A stretch of DNA of 64,000 bases from an uncultured Prevotellamassilia sp. Lineage in GTDB: Bacteria > Bacteroidota > Bacteroidia > Bacteroidales > Bacteroidaceae. The stretch is from positions 1 to 64,000 of the forward strand of contig CAKQOG010000003.1 in the NCBI GenBank assembly GCA_934255485.1, written 5' to 3'. Every line of letters starts with the position of its first letter. The first letter of the stretch is position 1. The translations under genes and the position numbers were made by a program. Positions 25,897 to 33,348 of the stretch are shown piece by piece. A model generated the notes under the pieces. That model was not told the origin of the DNA, did no database searches, and was given only the letters and a program-made list of their open reading frames with translations.

Positions 25897-27102
25897 ATGT
25901 ATTCTTTAGTAATATATCTAATGATGCTCGGTTGCAATATAGCAGCTTTATTCAATAAGAAAGTGCGCACAATGATGCGCGGGCATCATGACACATGGCA
26001 AATATTGAGGCGCAAAATAGGTACCGATCATTATGTATGGTTTCATGCTGCCTCACTCGGTGAATTTGAGCAAGGACGCCCCTTAATGGAGCACCTAAAG
26101 CGCCAACACCCAGAGAAAAAAATACTACTGACATTCTTTTCTCCCTCTGGTTATGAGGTGAGAAAAAATTATGCCGGAGCAGATGTCGTATGCTATTTGC
26201 CCTTCGATACGCCTTTCAATGCCATTAAGTTTGTCAAGTTGGCGCGCCCTGAAGAGGCTTATTTCATAAAGTATGAATTTTGGCGTAATTACATAGACAT
26301 CTTACACCGAAACCACATACCAGTTTATTCTGTATCAAGCATATTTCGTCCTAACCAAATTTTCTTTCGTTGGTATGGGCGCAATTATGCACGTGTATTG
26401 CATCGCATAACGCACTTTTATGTGCAAAACGAAACGTCAAAGAAGTTGCTTGCTAACATTGGTGTGAACCAAGTGACAGTGGTAGGTGATACACGTTTTG
26501 ATCGTGTGATAGACATTCGTCATGCAGCAAAGCCGTTACCCTTGGTTGAACGTTTTGCAGGTTGTTGGAAGGTGTTGGTTGTAGGCAGTTCATGGCAACC
26601 CGACGAGGATATTATTATTAACTATTTTAATAATAATCAGCATTTTAAGCTTGTACTTGCTCCACACGTGGTGAGTGAAACGCACCTTCGCCAAATAGAA
26701 GAAAAGTTGCAACGCCCCTATGTGCGCTATAGTGCAGCTACGCTAAAAAGCGTTGCAGAAGCTGATTGCTTGATCATCGATTGTTACGGACTCCTATCAA
26801 GCATTTATCGCTATGCCACAATTGCTTATGTGGGTGGAGGTTTTGGTGTTGGCATTCATAATGTACCTGAAGCTGCGGTATATGGCATACCAGTGATAAT
26901 TGGACCTAACAACAAAAAGTTCCGCGAAGCGCAAGATTTGATAGAGAATGGCGGGTGTAGCGAGATAAAGAATGCAGATGACTTTGCCAAGGTTATGCAT
27001 GTGTTCCTAAACGATAAGGAGGCACTTGCTAAGGCAGGACAGGCTGCAGGTAGCTACATACAGAGCAATGCTGGTGCTACAGCACAAATAATGGATAAAT
27101 AA
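25897..27102 (+). CDS. waaA: WaaA/KdtA, Kdo transferase of lipid A core synthesis
   Basis: 401 residues. The N-terminal membrane anchor (LVIYLMMLGCNIAALF) precedes the family motif HAASLGEFEQGRPL, where Glu is the expected catalytic base. A GT-B fold C-terminal half has YVGGGFGVGIHNVPEAAVYG (about 310-329). It transfers Kdo from CMP-Kdo to lipid A precursor at the inner membrane. The two glycosyltransferases behind it, 13 and 31 bases apart, suggest a lipopolysaccharide or glycan operon. Confidence 0.92.
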   Translation: MYSLVIYLMMLGCNIAALFNKKVRTMMRGHHDTWQILRRKIGTDHYVWFHAASLGEFEQGRPLMEHLKRQHPEKKILLTFFSPSGYEVRKNYAGADVVCYLPFDTPFNAIKFVKLARPEEAYFIKYEFWRNYIDILHRNHIPVYSVSSIFRPNQIFFRWYGRNYARVLHRITHFYVQNETSKKLLANIGVNQVTVVGDTRFDRVIDIRHAAKPLPLVERFAGCWKVLVVGSSWQPDEDIIINYFNNNQHFKLVLAPHVVSETHLRQIEEKLQRPYVRYSAATLKSVAEADCLIIDCYGLLSSIYRYATIAYVGGGFGVGIHNVPEAAVYGIPVIIGPNNKKFREAQDLIENGGCSEIKNADDFAKVMHVFLNDKEALAKAGQAAGSYIQSNAGATAQIMDK

Positions 27103-27115
27103 AGTATACACACAT

Positions 27116-28399
27116 TTGTTGAAGGTTTTATTCGTAAATACTTCCGACCATGCTGGCGGTGCTGCCATAGCTGCATGCCGTTTGCTCAAGGCATTGCGTC
27201 TACAAGGTGTAGATGCCAAGATGCTCTGTGCCAAGCGGTCGTTATCCGTAGCAAACGAAGATATTATATATCTAAAGCACAAACGACTTTACAAACTGAA
27301 GTTCTTGTTCGAACGGCTCGAAATATTTATAAAGAATGGTTTTAGCCGTCGAAATCTCTTTGCTGCAGATACTTCGCGTTTTGGCAACGATATCACAAAG
27401 CTACAAGCCTTTAAAGATGTCGATATCATACATCTGCATTGGATAAACCAAGCAATGCTTTCAATGAAAGATATTGAGCGCATTATGCAAACAGGCAAGC
27501 CCGTTGTATGGACTATGCACGATATGTGGAATATTACGGGAGTGTGCCACCAGGCAGGAAAATGCAAACGTTGGCAGCAGCAGTGTGAGCAATGCGAAGT
27601 GTTATGCCGTCCCTCAAAACACGACCTATCTTACCAAACATTCCGTCGTAAGCAGAGATTATATAACAAGTATAAGTTTGCATTTGTGGGATGTAGTCAG
27701 TGGCTTGCTTCATTTGCAAAAGAATCGCCGCTTTTGCAGCATCAACGTGTAGAGAGCATACCCAATGCCATTGATACGAGCTATTATGCTCCGCTTTCTG
27801 AAAGTGCAAATGTTACGCGCAATGAACTACGCAAACGCCTCGGACTCCCCACTGACAAACTGCTTATTCTCTTCACAGCATTTAAGGTAACAGACCCCAA
27901 CAAAGGCATAGATTATCTGATAGAAAGCATATCACTTTTATGCCAAGAACACCCCGAATTGCGCAATAAGGTAGGCATAGTGTTGGCAGGTCAAGGAGCT
28001 GAAAAGTTAAAGCATAGTTTTGCTGTTGAGGCTTATCCTATGGGATATGTGGCGAACGAAGAGCGTATGCTACAGCTCTATCAAACTGCTGATTTGTTGG
28101 CAATGCCAACGCTTATGGACAACCTTCCCAATACCATAGCTGAGGCTATGGCGTGTGGTGTGCCATGCGTAGCATTCAGTGTAGGCGGTGTGCCGCAAAT
28201 GATTGATGCAGGTGTAAATGGCTATCTTGCAGCTTATCAAGACAGCCTTGACTTTGCTCATGGCATAGCTGCAGTTTTGCTATCGCCTAATTACGAATCG
28301 CTTTGTCGCAATGCACGTGCTAAGGCTGTGAATGCCTACTCAGAAGCAAACATCGCACAAAAGTATATAAATCTATATAGGGATTTACTCAATAAATAA
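27116..28399 (+). CDS. GT4-family glycosyltransferase
   Basis: 427 residues. It starts with TTG, 13 bases after waaA. A second TTG follows directly and no ATG fits, since the family N-terminus LKVLFVNTSDHAGGAAIA begins at once. The GT-B C-terminal half has NKGIDYLIESI and the donor-binding ADLLAMPTLMDNLPNTIAEA segment with the EX7E-type motif, then CGVPCVAFSVGG. A Cys-rich patch CHQAGKCKRWQQQCEQCEVLC (about 143-163) is the insertion seen in a subset of Bacteroidetes GT4 proteins. It adds a sugar to an envelope glycan; donor and acceptor are unknown. Confidence 0.88.
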   Translation: MLKVLFVNTSDHAGGAAIAACRLLKALRLQGVDAKMLCAKRSLSVANEDIIYLKHKRLYKLKFLFERLEIFIKNGFSRRNLFAADTSRFGNDITKLQAFKDVDIIHLHWINQAMLSMKDIERIMQTGKPVVWTMHDMWNITGVCHQAGKCKRWQQQCEQCEVLCRPSKHDLSYQTFRRKQRLYNKYKFAFVGCSQWLASFAKESPLLQHQRVESIPNAIDTSYYAPLSESANVTRNELRKRLGLPTDKLLILFTAFKVTDPNKGIDYLIESISLLCQEHPELRNKVGIVLAGQGAEKLKHSFAVEAYPMGYVANEERMLQLYQTADLLAMPTLMDNLPNTIAEAMACGVPCVAFSVGGVPQMIDAGVNGYLAAYQDSLDFAHGIAAVLLSPNYESLCRNARAKAVNAYSEANIAQKYINLYRDLLNK

Positions 28400-28430
28400 C
28401 GAATTTTTATTAACAGATATACCATCGAAA

Positions 28431-29270
28431 ATGGAAAATCCATCGCAAGAAAATAGTGTTCCTCCTTCCCCGTGTCAGCATGCTAAGCGAAGGAACATTA
28501 AGATAACAGTTGCCACCGTTACGTGGAATGCTGGTAAACTTATTGAACGAACTATTAATAGTGTTGAAAAACAAACTTATGCGTATGTTGAGCACTTGAT
28601 TATCGACGGCAACTCTCACGACGAAACGCTCGAACATGTGCATCATTACCAAGAACGCAATAGTAGGGCAAGCGTTAAGCATGAGATAGTGTGCATAAGT
28701 GAACCCGATGAAGGCTTATATGATGCCATGAACAAGGCCATAGATATGGCAACGGGTTCATACATTGTGTTTCTCAATGCTGGCGATATGTTTCACGATG
28801 AAAACACGCTTCAGCAAATAGCTAAAGCGGCTAAGAGTGCTAACGACTTGCCTGCTGTTATTTATGGTGATACTGATCTTGTAGACCAAGCGGGGCACTT
28901 TATTCGTAAGCGTCGTCTATCTCCTCCAGAGCATCTTAATTGGCGCTTGTTTAAGAATGGTATGTTGGTGTGCCACCAAGCTTTCTTTGCACGTACGGAT
29001 ATCGTACGAAAGCTTCACTACGACCGCCAATATCGTTTCTCGGCCGACTTCGATTGGTGCATACGTATTATGCGCAAGGCAGAGCAGAAGGGACTTGCTA
29101 TTGTTAATGCCCATATTGTGGTAGCTAATTACCTGAGTGAAGGACTAACTACACGCAACCACAAGGCTTCGCTATGTGAACGCTTTCGTATCATGGCGCA
29201 TCATTATGGCCTTTTACCCACCATCAAACAGCATGCGTGGTTTGTAATAAGAAGTTTTATAAAGAAATAA
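28431..29270 (+). CDS. GT2-family glycosyltransferase
   Basis: 279 residues. GT-A fold: KITVATVTWNAGKLIERTIN near the start, EPDEGLYDAMNKAIDMATG (about 88-106), and FLNAGDMFHDENTL with the metal-binding DxD-like region. RFSADFDWCIRIM is the usual acceptor-side motif. It probably works with the preceding GT4 enzyme on lipopolysaccharide or capsule. The first 22 residues (PSQENSVPPSPC) are a low-complexity extension; a later start cannot be excluded. Confidence 0.85.
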   Translation: MENPSQENSVPPSPCQHAKRRNIKITVATVTWNAGKLIERTINSVEKQTYAYVEHLIIDGNSHDETLEHVHHYQERNSRASVKHEIVCISEPDEGLYDAMNKAIDMATGSYIVFLNAGDMFHDENTLQQIAKAAKSANDLPAVIYGDTDLVDQAGHFIRKRRLSPPEHLNWRLFKNGMLVCHQAFFARTDIVRKLHYDRQYRFSADFDWCIRIMRKAEQKGLAIVNAHIVVANYLSEGLTTRNHKASLCERFRIMAHHYGLLPTIKQHAWFVIRSFIKK

Positions 29271-29307
29271 TGCAGCCCAATTAGTTTATCATATTACATT
29301 TACGAAC

Positions 29308-29823
29308 GTGGCATTTCAGTATAAAAAAACAAAGCATAACGCCCCCGAAGGAGGTGACGAAGAGCTTGCTAAGAGCCTCTACCTATGGGCCACTTCGCGC
29401 TGTTCACAAAGGGAATATTGTCGTAGTGAATTGGCACAGAAAATGCGCACAAAAGGAGCTACTACTCAGCAAATAGAGCAGATATTGGAGCAACTTGAGG
29501 CTGAGCGTTATGTAGACGAAATACGCTATGCGCGTGCCTTTGTGTCTGACAAATTTAGGTTTGAGCGTTGGGGTAGGGTAAAGATACGTTACGCCCTTCA
29601 GCACAAAGGCATAGCCTCGTATTGCATTGACGAGGCGCTATCGCACATAACATCCGACGAGTATAAAGATGCTTTAGCAACTTTTATTGCTCAGCGGAAA
29701 AAGGCTACAAAAGGTGATACATCTTACGAAATAAATCAGAAAGTGGCACGCGTAGCCATAAGTAGAGGCTTTGAACCGCAGTTGGTTTTTAGCCAATTAA
29801 AGCTTGATGACGATGAATGGTAA
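29308..29823 (+). CDS. recX: RecX, regulator of RecA
   Basis: 171 residues from a GTG start. It has the RecX helical repeats: YLWATSRCSQREYCRSEL, QLEAERYVDEIRYARAFV and FRFERWGRVKIRYALQHKG. RecX binds RecA filaments and tunes recombination. recA is not in the window. It is the last gene of the rightward run and converges on nrdG. Confidence 0.88.
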   Translation: MAFQYKKTKHNAPEGGDEELAKSLYLWATSRCSQREYCRSELAQKMRTKGATTQQIEQILEQLEAERYVDEIRYARAFVSDKFRFERWGRVKIRYALQHKGIASYCIDEALSHITSDEYKDALATFIAQRKKATKGDTSYEINQKVARVAISRGFEPQLVFSQLKLDDDEW

Positions 29824-29870
29824 GGTTCTTCATCAAGTAGACTATAGAGAAATGTAGCAAGTGTAAATTG

Positions 29871-30353
29871 TCAGAACTTCTTTTTAGCAAATCTCGTTGT
29901 AAGGTCTGTTGTTTGGCCTGTTGATGGGTCTACTTTGTAGAAACGTTGATTGGTGCAGGGTGATGAAAGCGGTCCTTTCTCTGCAATGTATGGGCCTAAT
30001 TTGATGTAGTTAAGACTCTGCTTGAGAATGGCGGCATCGGGCATCCATGTACGACCTGAGTACCACCCCGTACGTATAGTGCCATCGTAATAAATACGCA
30101 CCTGCTTGCAAAGGTTAAGTACGGCTTGCGGGTCGTTGTCGCCTCCTTGTATGCCAATGCAGGTAATATCTCCCTTGTATGAATCAATAAGCGAAGAAAG
30201 GCGTTCAAAGGTAAGTTCTTCGCCAATATCCTTGCGCAAAAATGCACTGTGGCATCCTTTGCAAAGGTTAGGGCAGAGTGTAAGGTTGATGGCAAGTGTC
30301 ACCTCGTCAGGATATTCTTGAAAAACAATGTCGTAATTATAGTATTTAAGCAT
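29871..30353 (-). CDS. nrdG: NrdG, activase of the anaerobic ribonucleotide reductase
   Basis: 160 residues from the ATG at 30353 (MLKYYNYDIVFQEYPDE); an upstream ATG at 30377 lies inside a hairpin and adds only MCFFYKNK. The radical SAM cysteines are in CPNLCKGC (C-x3-C-x2-C), followed by CIGIQGGDNDP. It uses S-adenosylmethionine and an iron-sulfur cluster to form the glycyl radical on NrdD. It is encoded right after nrdD. Confidence 0.93.
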   Translation of the reverse strand: MLKYYNYDIVFQEYPDEVTLAINLTLCPNLCKGCHSAFLRKDIGEELTFERLSSLIDSYKGDITCIGIQGGDNDPQAVLNLCKQVRIYYDGTIRTGWYSGRTWMPDAAILKQSLNYIKLGPYIAEKGPLSSPCTNQRFYKVDPSTGQTTDLTTRFAKKKF

Positions 30354-30370
30354 TTTATTTTTATAGAAAA

Positions 30371-30401
30371 AGCACACTGCTCCACCTTGGGGCAGTGTGC
30401 A
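30371..30401 (-). terminator. Hairpin with T-run between nrdD and nrdG
   Basis: GCACACTGC (30372-30380) pairs with GCAGTGTGC (30392-30400); reading leftward the stem is followed by TTTTT, 18 bases before the nrdG ATG at 30353. It may be a partial terminator that keeps nrdG expression below nrdD. Confidence 0.6.
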
Positions 30402-30430
30402 ATGTTATGATATTATAAGGGCTTAATTTT

Positions 30431-32527
30431 TTAAGCCTTAATGTCTTGATAGTAACGGCGTGATGCCTCCTTTTGACGATCGAGTGAGAAGTTTGAAACA
30501 CGCTTCAAATAACCAATGATACGTGTTAAGTAGTCAAGGTTTGTACTACCACATTTAGGGCATTTATGCAAGTGATGCTTATCGATGTTGCCACAATCAT
30601 TGCAGAGGGTGTTGGGGATGTTGAATGTAAAGTAGTTACATCCCTCTTTAGCTGCAACGCGGAGCAATTGGCGATATTGCACTTTGCTTAAGTGCTCTTC
30701 AAGGTTCATGTGGAGAGCAGAACCACCTGTAAGGTGTTCAATGAAGCGACGACCATGAAGACGGAACTTCTCGATAATGTCGGTATTGGCATCTTCTACA
30801 ACATAGAAGTAAGAGTTGTAGCAGTCGCGTGGCACATAATAGCCATCTTCGCGGTCCCAACGTGCATGCTTAACACCTACATTCTCGGCTGGTATCATCT
30901 CGCAGTTAAACATTACATCCTTTGAACGATACTTGTGGTTATATCCCTCAATAAGACCTAAAATGTTGGCTACAAATTCCTCGTATTCCTTGTTGTCTGA
31001 TATGGTTATGCCCAAACTCTCAGCAGCTTCTACCATACCATTCACACCGATGGTAAGGTATTGACGCTTGATGTTAATATATCCTGCATCAAATAAGGGA
31101 AGCATGCCTTTAGCAAGCATATCCTTGAGGTTTTCGTTGTATGCCAATTGCACTTTGTGCATAAGGTCTATAACATCATCAAGATACTCTACATACGAAC
31201 GTCCCTCGCGAGTGGCTTGTTGTACGCAGCGGTTAAGGTTTACGGTGAGCACACTCTTAGAGCCTGTGCTCACACCGCCTGCACCAAGTGTGTAGCTAAA
31301 TCCGTTATCTTGAATTTCATTGCGTAAGCGGCAGCACGAAGCTAAAGAATCGGCATTATCGCTCATGTAAGTAAAGAAACTATGACCTTCGGCATACATT
31401 TCAGCAGTAAAGTCGGCATAGTCTTTGTCCATCACATCGCCGTCCTTAGAAAGCAAAGCCATCGTTTCAACTGGGAAAGTAAGCACAGCTTTAGTGCGCT
31501 CGTTGTTGAACCATTTCATAAAGCGACGTTGCAACCAATCTAATGCTGGCCACGAAGGACGTGAGCCATCGGGGAAGCGGAACTCACCAAAAATACTTTC
31601 AAAGTAGTACTTGTCGTAGTATGAAATATTCCAGAATACAGATTGGAAGTTGCGTGCACCTGTAGGTTGGTTGATAGAGTAAACAATCTGTTCAAAGCAG
31701 TCGGTTATCATCTTGTCGATGGTACGCTTGCGGTTTGAAAGGTCTACCACCTCATTAGCACGATTGTAGTAGTCATCGCCATATTCTATTTGCAAGAAAT
31801 GGCTCATATACATCAAGAATTCTGGAGTGGCGCAAGCACCTGATAGCATTGAGCTAACGATGAACACCATATTTACAAAACCACCGCAAAACGATTTGAG
31901 GTTGCTTGGTGCAGTGCTATTGCCACCAATGTCTTTAGTTCCGTTAAGTAACCAAGGATACATGGTGATAGAGGCGCAGTAGTTGGCCAACGAAGTCTCA
32001 TCGTTCTTGTAGATGTAATGATGCTTGAGCAAGTAAATGTAGCGGTCGGCAAGGTCTTTGCCATACATTTCTTTAATTCGGTCGCACAGGAGACGGCGGT
32101 TCAAACGGATAAAACCTTGTTTTGGCAACTCGCCAATCAGCGTTGCTATATTCTTGTTCTCAACGTTGGCATTAGCATCGTATTTCGAACCAGTAGCGGG
32201 GTTAGTAGAGTTGCAATAGTTTATCAAAAAACGCAACTTATCTGCAGTTTCGCGGTCGTCTTCGTGGCGCTTGCGGTAGAGCATAAAAGCCTTTGCCACC
32301 TGGTAGTGCTGCTCTTGCATAAGTGCCACCTCAACTTGGTTTTGCACGTCCTCAACACTCATACCGTTGCAAAAACGCAGACGTTGCATAATCTTGTTGA
32401 GTGTGTCAGCATTTACATCATTGCCTTGGCTTTGGAAGGCCTTGATGATGGCAGTTTTTATCTTTTCGATGTTCAACGGCTCTGTTTTTCCGTTGCGTTT
32501 AGTAATGATGAAACTATCAGTGCACAT
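30431..32527 (-). CDS. nrdD: NrdD, anaerobic ribonucleoside-triphosphate reductase
   Basis: 698 residues. An N-terminal ATP-cone (SFIITKRNGKTEPLNIEKI) senses nucleotides, followed by the catalytic barrel and a zinc site of two pairs, CNDCGN and CPKCGS (about 645-665). The glycyl radical glycine is in RIIGYLKR near the end. It reduces ribonucleotides without oxygen, fitting an anaerobe. nrdG is co-directional downstream. A leftward -7 box (TATCTTTG) is at 32870-32877, giving a leader of about 340 bases. Confidence 0.95.
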   Translation of the reverse strand: MCTDSFIITKRNGKTEPLNIEKIKTAIIKAFQSQGNDVNADTLNKIMQRLRFCNGMSVEDVQNQVEVALMQEQHYQVAKAFMLYRKRHEDDRETADKLRFLINYCNSTNPATGSKYDANANVENKNIATLIGELPKQGFIRLNRRLLCDRIKEMYGKDLADRYIYLLKHHYIYKNDETSLANYCASITMYPWLLNGTKDIGGNSTAPSNLKSFCGGFVNMVFIVSSMLSGACATPEFLMYMSHFLQIEYGDDYYNRANEVVDLSNRKRTIDKMITDCFEQIVYSINQPTGARNFQSVFWNISYYDKYYFESIFGEFRFPDGSRPSWPALDWLQRRFMKWFNNERTKAVLTFPVETMALLSKDGDVMDKDYADFTAEMYAEGHSFFTYMSDNADSLASCCRLRNEIQDNGFSYTLGAGGVSTGSKSVLTVNLNRCVQQATREGRSYVEYLDDVIDLMHKVQLAYNENLKDMLAKGMLPLFDAGYINIKRQYLTIGVNGMVEAAESLGITISDNKEYEEFVANILGLIEGYNHKYRSKDVMFNCEMIPAENVGVKHARWDREDGYYVPRDCYNSYFYVVEDANTDIIEKFRLHGRRFIEHLTGGSALHMNLEEHLSKVQYRQLLRVAAKEGCNYFTFNIPNTLCNDCGNIDKHHLHKCPKCGSTNLDYLTRIIGYLKRVSNFSLDRQKEASRRYYQDIKA

Positions 32528-32869
32528 GGCTTTATTTTAGTTGTTTTTATGGGTGAATAAAGGAGAAAATAGTGATGCGTTTTGGAAAACTTTTTGCAGC
32601 AAACAATTTAAAAAGTTTCCCGTTTTGGAAAACTTTTCTTGTTTTTCCTTATGCTCCGTCTGTGCATATCACAAGCGAGGCAGAGTCTTAACTTTCTTTG
32701 TGTTGAAAGGTGCACGAAAGCAATGTTTGGATTGTCTGTAAATAGCTATAACTATTTGAGTATTAGATGATTATCGCATGATAATCTGCGGCTTTCAATG
32801 CGTATTGTATACATTTATGTCTCCTCCTTTAAATGTGTCAGTAAAAGAGGTTTCTTGCGAAATCGAGAG

Positions 32870-32877
32870 CAAAGATA
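32870..32877 (-). promoter_or_regulatory. -7 box, probable nrdDG promoter
   Basis: CAAAGATA reads TATCTTTG leftward, matching TAnnTTTG. No -33 box was found, and no recognisable NrdR box was seen in the long leader. Confidence 0.35.
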
Positions 32878-33043
32878 CTGCAAACTTTTATATCATAAAA
32901 GGAAAAGAAAATGTTTTTTTTGTAGAACTTTTTGCCAATTTTCCTTTTTGCTTTTACCTTTACTTTACCATAAAAGCCTTTAGTCTTTGAAAACCATATA
33001 GAATGCTTTAAAGAGGCTATGCTTTATAACAAAATGCAAAAAA

Positions 33044-33103
33044 AACTCTTGTTTTTTGCTATCAGCAATTTCTTGCACAAATAGCAAAAACAAGAGTCTT
33101 AAT
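33044..33103 (-). terminator. Terminator of the surface-protein operon
   Basis: Long stem: CTCTTGTTTTTTGCTAT near 33050 pairs with ATAGCAAAAACAAGAG near 33080-33096, with a T-run in the leftward direction. It lies 40 bases beyond the peptide gene at 33144, showing that the peptide is the last gene of the unit. Confidence 0.75.
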
Positions 33104-33143
33104 TTGGGTCAGTAGCATGATGTGCTACTATTGATGAACGAGT

Positions 33144-33323
33144 TTAGTCGCGGTCGTACATCCATTCTCCAGCCGACCAACCTTTTTCATTGCTTTCGAA
33201 TGTTACATCGTCTTCGCCGTCACCAGTATCTTCGATGTTTGCGTGGATAGAACCAGTAAGCAATACATCCTCGGTTTCTAAAACTATTTCAGAAGCCTTA
33301 GGAGCAATATATAACTTTTTCAT
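33144..33323 (-). CDS. Small acidic peptide, W-x4-W family, copy 3
   Basis: 59 residues, exactly the length of copies 1 and 2. It begins MKKLYIAPKASEIVLETEDV and ends KGWSAGEWMYDRD. The start (MKKxYIAP, LE, E, LL, SI) and the W-x4-W end match the copies at 5236 and 9528, but the middle differs (IEDTGDGEDDV). It lies 25 bases after a large secreted protein gene and before the terminator. Sharing length and both ends, with a different middle and a distant location, supports a true family. Function unknown. Confidence 0.7.
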   Translation of the reverse strand: MKKLYIAPKASEIVLETEDVLLTGSIHANIEDTGDGEDDVTFESNEKGWSAGEWMYDRD

Positions 33324-33348
33324 GTTTCAATAATTAAGTTAGAACTTA

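Larger units (their letters stand above)
32528..33143. other. Gene-poor stretch between nrdD and the surface operon
   Basis: It contains two copies of TTTTGGAAAACTTTT (32580-32594, 32623-32637) with an inverted AAAAAGTTT between them, a small GATTATC hairpin at about 32767-32788, the nrdD -7 box at 32870 and the operon terminator at 33044. Short frames here have no family resemblance and I do not call them genes. Confidence 0.5.

Noticed and set aside
32541..32990. Short rightward frames upstream of nrdD
   Set aside because: Phe/Cys-rich translations of AT-rich leader DNA without family resemblance.
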